This document shows, one piece after another, positions 24,392 through 26,901 of a stretch of DNA of 26,901 nucleotides (position 1 is its first letter; each line of letters starts with the position of its first letter). This DNA is from Bacteroidota bacterium. GTDB taxonomy: Bacteria > Bacteroidota > Bacteroidia > Flavobacteriales_D > Crocinitomicaceae. A model generated the notes under the pieces. It saw only the letters and a list, made by a program, of their open reading frames with translations, was not told the origin of the DNA and did not search any database. A program made the position numbers and the translations under genes. The stretch is taken from assembly GCA_016866415.1 (NCBI GenBank), contig VGML01000007.1, positions 1-26,901 of the forward strand, given 5' to 3'.

Positions 24392-25273
24392 CTAAAAATA
24401 AATCGGAAAAACTCCAAACTTTGAACCTCTGATGTAAATTGCGGGAAGGGGTATTTTTATTACGTTCACTTGTTTCAAAACCTTTTTCCAAAAATCATTC
24501 TTAATATTCAGTTCGTTTAAATCAATATCAAGAGAAAAAAGAAATTCTCGTTTTGAATTATAGTTCTGATATACCTCAGCATTTCCCACCAACTTTTCAT
24601 CTGCACTATACCCAAAACTCAAACAAAGCCATTTTGGGACCGACTTTAAGCCCAGGTTTCCTGGTGAAAAACTCAACCAATACGTTTGTCCGTTGTAATC
24701 TTTAAGCAGTTGTTCAGCAAAATTACTACCAAGAACCTCTGGCCTAATTGGAGCATATTTAGTTGTATGAAACGAGAACTTTGGAATAAAAATTTGTTTC
24801 GAAAAAGCGTATTCCTGCCCCACGAATAAGGCTGCTCCTCCAAAATTAGAGGCCATATCCCACCAGGAGAACCCCCAGTCTTTTGAAAAACCATCCATTA
24901 CTTCAAGTGATGTAAGATAACTAAAACCTATTGCGCTTCCGATTAAATTTGATTTTTGCGATTCTATTCCGTTCCAACGAAAATTTCCAGAAAGCACTGA
25001 TGATAAATGATATCCTGTAAAAACATGACCTGCCTTATCCATTTGAAGCCAATTCGATCCGTCATTGAATAAATGAAAATCTTTTTGGAAACTCTCTTTA
25101 TACCATACTTGTTGAAGCGAAATAATACTTCCTATATATGTGGTTCCTATAGCTACGCTTGAGCCTATTAATCGCTTTTTATTTAAAGAATCGGCGTCTG
25201 TCCAAAAGGAGTGATATTTCTGAGCAAAACTCAGATTTGTAAAGACACAAAAAACAATAAAAAACTTATTCAC
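24392..25273 (-). CDS. DUF2279 family exported protein
   Basis: A 293-residue protein of unknown function with an N-terminal signal peptide (KFFIVFCVFTNLSFAQ). The DUF2279-type core contains WLQMDKAGHVFTGYHLSS and a glycine- and tryptophan-rich segment SWWDMASNFGGAALFVGQE. The family is thought to be periplasmic or outer-membrane associated (YfiM-like); hydrophobic segments around 35-55 and 110-155 may contact the membrane. The start is GTG at 25273; no other start gives an intact signal peptide. It is convergent with the ArsC-like gene (5-base gap) and divergent from the LOG-family gene. Confidence 0.8.
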   Translation of the reverse strand: MNKFFIVFCVFTNLSFAQKYHSFWTDADSLNKKRLIGSSVAIGTTYIGSIISLQQVWYKESFQKDFHLFNDGSNWLQMDKAGHVFTGYHLSSVLSGNFRWNGIESQKSNLIGSAIGFSYLTSLEVMDGFSKDWGFSWWDMASNFGGAALFVGQEYAFSKQIFIPKFSFHTTKYAPIRPEVLGSNFAEQLLKDYNGQTYWLSFSPGNLGLKSVPKWLCLSFGYSADEKLVGNAEVYQNYNSKREFLFSLDIDLNELNIKNDFWKKVLKQVNVIKIPLPAIYIRGSKFGVFPIYF

Positions 25274-25328
25274 TTATCGAAGTTAGAGAATAAATGCAAA
25301 AGAAAAGCGTTTAAATGTAAGGTTGAGG

Positions 25329-25336
25329 TATATTTG
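25329..25336 (+). promoter_or_regulatory. Candidate -7 box for the LOG-family gene
   Basis: TATATTTG matches TAnnTTTG, 17 bases before the ATG at 25354, the same distance as for leuS. No clear -33 element. Confidence 0.5.
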
Positions 25337-25353
25337 ATTTCTAAACGATAATT

Positions 25354-26037
25354 ATGGAACACGTAAGAAAAGATTGGAACGAAATTAAGAGCAATGACAG
25401 TTGGTCTATTTTTAAAATCATGTCGGAATTTGTTGAGGCCTATGACCGCATGGCGAAAATCGGCCCTTGTGTTTCCATTTTTGGTTCAGCGCGGACCTTA
25501 CCAAGTAATAAATATTATCAATTGGGAATTGAAATCGCTGAAAAACTCGCAAAAGCTGGTTATGGAATTATCTCAGGAGGCGGCCCTGGAATTATGGAGG
25601 CGGCGAATTGTGGTGCTCAAAAAGGAAATGGCCCGTCAGTTGGTTTGAACATCGATCTTCCGTTTGAACAAAACAATAATCCATACATTGACCCAGAGCA
25701 CAATTTGAAATTCGATTATTTCTTCGTTCGTAAAGTCGTTTTTGTAAAATACTCGCAAGCTTTTGTAATATTACCCGGTGGATTTGGAACGCTAGATGAA
25801 TTTTTTGAGGCAATCACCTTAATTCAAACCAAGAAAATAGCACGACGACCTATCGTTTTAGTGGGTAAATCATATTGGACAGGTTTAACGATGTGGATTG
25901 AAGAAGTTATGTTAAACGAAGAAAAAAACATTTCACCAAACGATTTGAATTTGTTCAAAGTCGTAGATACTGCTGAGGAAGCTGTTGCTTACATCGAAGA
26001 TTTCTTCCGTTCACATTCTTTGTCGCCGAATTTCTGA
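25354..26037 (+). CDS. LOG family protein (TIGR00730 type nucleotide-monophosphate phosphoribohydrolase)
   Basis: A 227-residue Rossmann-fold cytoplasmic enzyme. Motifs are SIFGSAR (near 42), GGGPGIMEAANCGA, the FFVRKVVFVKYS region with the conserved arginine and lysine, and the signature PGGFGTLDEFFE. Characterised members hydrolyse nucleoside 5'-monophosphates (for example AMP or cytokinin ribotides) to base and ribose 5-phosphate; many were wrongly labelled lysine decarboxylases. The longer N-terminus and SGGGPGIMEAAN version fit the bacterial type common in Bacteroidota. It stands alone, with its own -7 box, followed by the PASTA gene 44 bases later. Confidence 0.92.
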   Translation: MEHVRKDWNEIKSNDSWSIFKIMSEFVEAYDRMAKIGPCVSIFGSARTLPSNKYYQLGIEIAEKLAKAGYGIISGGGPGIMEAANCGAQKGNGPSVGLNIDLPFEQNNNPYIDPEHNLKFDYFFVRKVVFVKYSQAFVILPGGFGTLDEFFEAITLIQTKKIARRPIVLVGKSYWTGLTMWIEEVMLNEEKNISPNDLNLFKVVDTAEEAVAYIEDFFRSHSLSPNF

Positions 26038-26053
26038 TTCCAAAGCAATTCAT

Positions 26054-26061
26054 TATCTTTG
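26054..26061 (+). promoter_or_regulatory. Candidate -7 box for the PASTA gene
   Basis: TATCTTTG, exact TAnnTTTG, 20 bases before the GTG at 26082. TTTC at 26031-26034, 19 bases upstream and ending next to the LOG stop codon, is one base off the TTTG -33 element. Confidence 0.6.
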
Positions 26062-26081
26062 TTCAACTTATAAAATAAAAC

Positions 26082-26888
26082 GTGTTTCAAAGAATTAAAA
26101 CATTCGTCCTATCAAAACATTTCCTAAAACATTTTGGATTAGTTGTTTTATTTTATTTAGTCTTGGTTTTTGTGACGAGTCTTTACTTGGACTTCTCTAC
26201 CAATCACGGAGAAAAAATAGAGGTTCCAAATTTCGTTGGACTTAAGGGTGAAGAAGCAAAAAGAAAAATAGAAGAACTTGGTTTGCAATATCAAATTGTA
26301 GATAGCGTTTACGATCCAAAGTCGCCGGAAGGAACTGTTTTGGAGCAACTTGTGGAAGCCACATCGCTTTCAAAAGTTTATGTGAAATCAGGCAGAATAA
26401 TTGGTTTACGTTTAACCAAACGTTCTCAAATGATTGAAATGCCTGGTTTAATTAACAAACAAATTCAGTTTGCAGAAAGTATCTTGGAACAACGTGGATT
26501 GCGTTACCGCATTCAATATCGTCCGACTACTGAGGCAAATGGTTCTGTGCTTGATCAATTATTTAAAGGTCGACGCGTGAAAGAAGGCGATCGCATTCCA
26601 ATGGGCGCTGTTATAACATTAATTGTTGGTCAAAATGATTTAGGAGAACCGATTCCTTTACTCGATTTTGTTGGTATGACGATGGGCGAAGCGAAATCTG
26701 TCATGGATACGATTGGTATTACTTCATTTACATTCGTTTGTCCTGAATGTGCCACACGTGAAGACTCTTTGGCCGCGAGAATTTTTAGTCAAACACCTGA
26801 ATACATTGAAGGAACAACCGCTTATAAATCGACTCAGTTTACTTTTTCGTTGAAACTAAATGCAGAGTCTCCTATTGAATTCCCATAA
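26082..26888 (+). CDS. Membrane-anchored protein with three PASTA domains
   Basis: A 268-residue protein with a short cytoplasmic N-terminus and one transmembrane helix (about 19-37, FGLVVLFYLVLVFVTSLYL). Three PASTA repeats follow outside the membrane: about 45-110 (EVPNFVGLKGEEAKRKIEEL), 116-185 (EMPGLINKQIQFAESILEQ) and 190-262 (PLLDFVGMTMGEAKSVMD). PASTA domains bind muropeptides or beta-lactams in PknB-type kinases and PBPs, but there is no kinase or transpeptidase domain here, so it may be a free cell-wall-sensing or scaffold protein. The start is GTG at 26082, 20 bases after a -7 box. The next possible gene begins after one base. Confidence 0.9.
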   Translation: MFQRIKTFVLSKHFLKHFGLVVLFYLVLVFVTSLYLDFSTNHGEKIEVPNFVGLKGEEAKRKIEELGLQYQIVDSVYDPKSPEGTVLEQLVEATSLSKVYVKSGRIIGLRLTKRSQMIEMPGLINKQIQFAESILEQRGLRYRIQYRPTTEANGSVLDQLFKGRRVKEGDRIPMGAVITLIVGQNDLGEPIPLLDFVGMTMGEAKSVMDTIGITSFTFVCPECATREDSLAARIFSQTPEYIEGTTAYKSTQFTFSLKLNAESPIEFP

Positions 26889-26889
26889 G

Positions 26890-26901
26890 ATGAGATCGTT
26901 T
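26890..26901 (+). CDS. Possible start of the next gene (four codons only)
   Basis: ATG AGA TCG TTT begins one base after the PASTA stop and runs to the window edge. Tight spacing suggests a co-transcribed gene, but nothing can be said about its product. Confidence 0.3.

Overview
This is an AT-rich, tightly packed chromosomal segment from a member of the Bacteroidota, most likely Flavobacteriales. Placement rests on several things seen here. A fasciclin protein ends in a type IX secretion (Por) sorting domain. Upstream regions repeatedly carry the phylum's TAnnTTTG -7 promoter box and lack clear Shine-Dalgarno sequences. LeuRS is of the long Bacteroidota type. DUF3109, DUF2279 and LOG-family genes, common in this phylum, are present. 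The genus cannot be fixed from the sequence alone. There is no sign of phage, transposon, CRISPR, tRNA or rRNA, and no gene-free stretch exceeds 300 bases; the largest gap, 23383-23655, is AT-rich and shows only a brxA-type promoter.

Layout. Positions 1-3999 (minus strand) hold cysS, whose 3' end lies outside the window, and leuS, each with its own -7 box. Positions 4113-9766 (minus) hold a six-gene run read as tatA, gatA, a LysM lytic transglycosylase, a GT2 glycosyltransferase, a GT9 glycosyltransferase and a UbiA-like membrane protein. It has very short gaps or overlaps, including two ATGA junctions. Positions 9845-14282 (minus) hold the classic rimP-nusA-infB translation/transcription operon, with a clear promoter and a terminator-like hairpin just before rimP.

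A DUF3109 cysteine-rich gene (plus) diverges from rimP and runs 46 bases into the end of a convergent thioredoxin-like DUF255 gene (minus, 14936-16960). Positions 17036-21274 (plus) hold a three-gene O-acylation cassette: an MBOAT acyltransferase, a DHHW/AlgX-like protein, and a secreted SGNH hydrolase with a C-terminal LysM. It ends at a bidirectional terminator shared with a four-FAS1-domain secreted adhesin (minus, 21421-23382). Then come a bacilliredoxin and ArsC/Spx-like pair (plus), a DUF2279 protein (minus), a LOG-family nucleotide hydrolase (plus), a three-PASTA membrane protein (plus), and the first four codons of a possible next gene at the window edge.

Much of the window concerns either translation (CysRS, LeuRS, GatA, RimP, NusA, IF-2) or the cell envelope (TatA, lytic transglycosylase, glycosyltransferases, MBOAT/SGNH acylation, FAS1 adhesin, PASTA protein). 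No wholly new defence or mobile system was recognised. The most interesting items are the rimP leader hairpin (possible attenuator), the MBOAT-DHHW-SGNH/LysM cassette, the UbiA-like protein lacking first-motif aspartates inside a coupled glycosyltransferase cassette, and an in-frame coding-like tail after the FAS1 stop codon.
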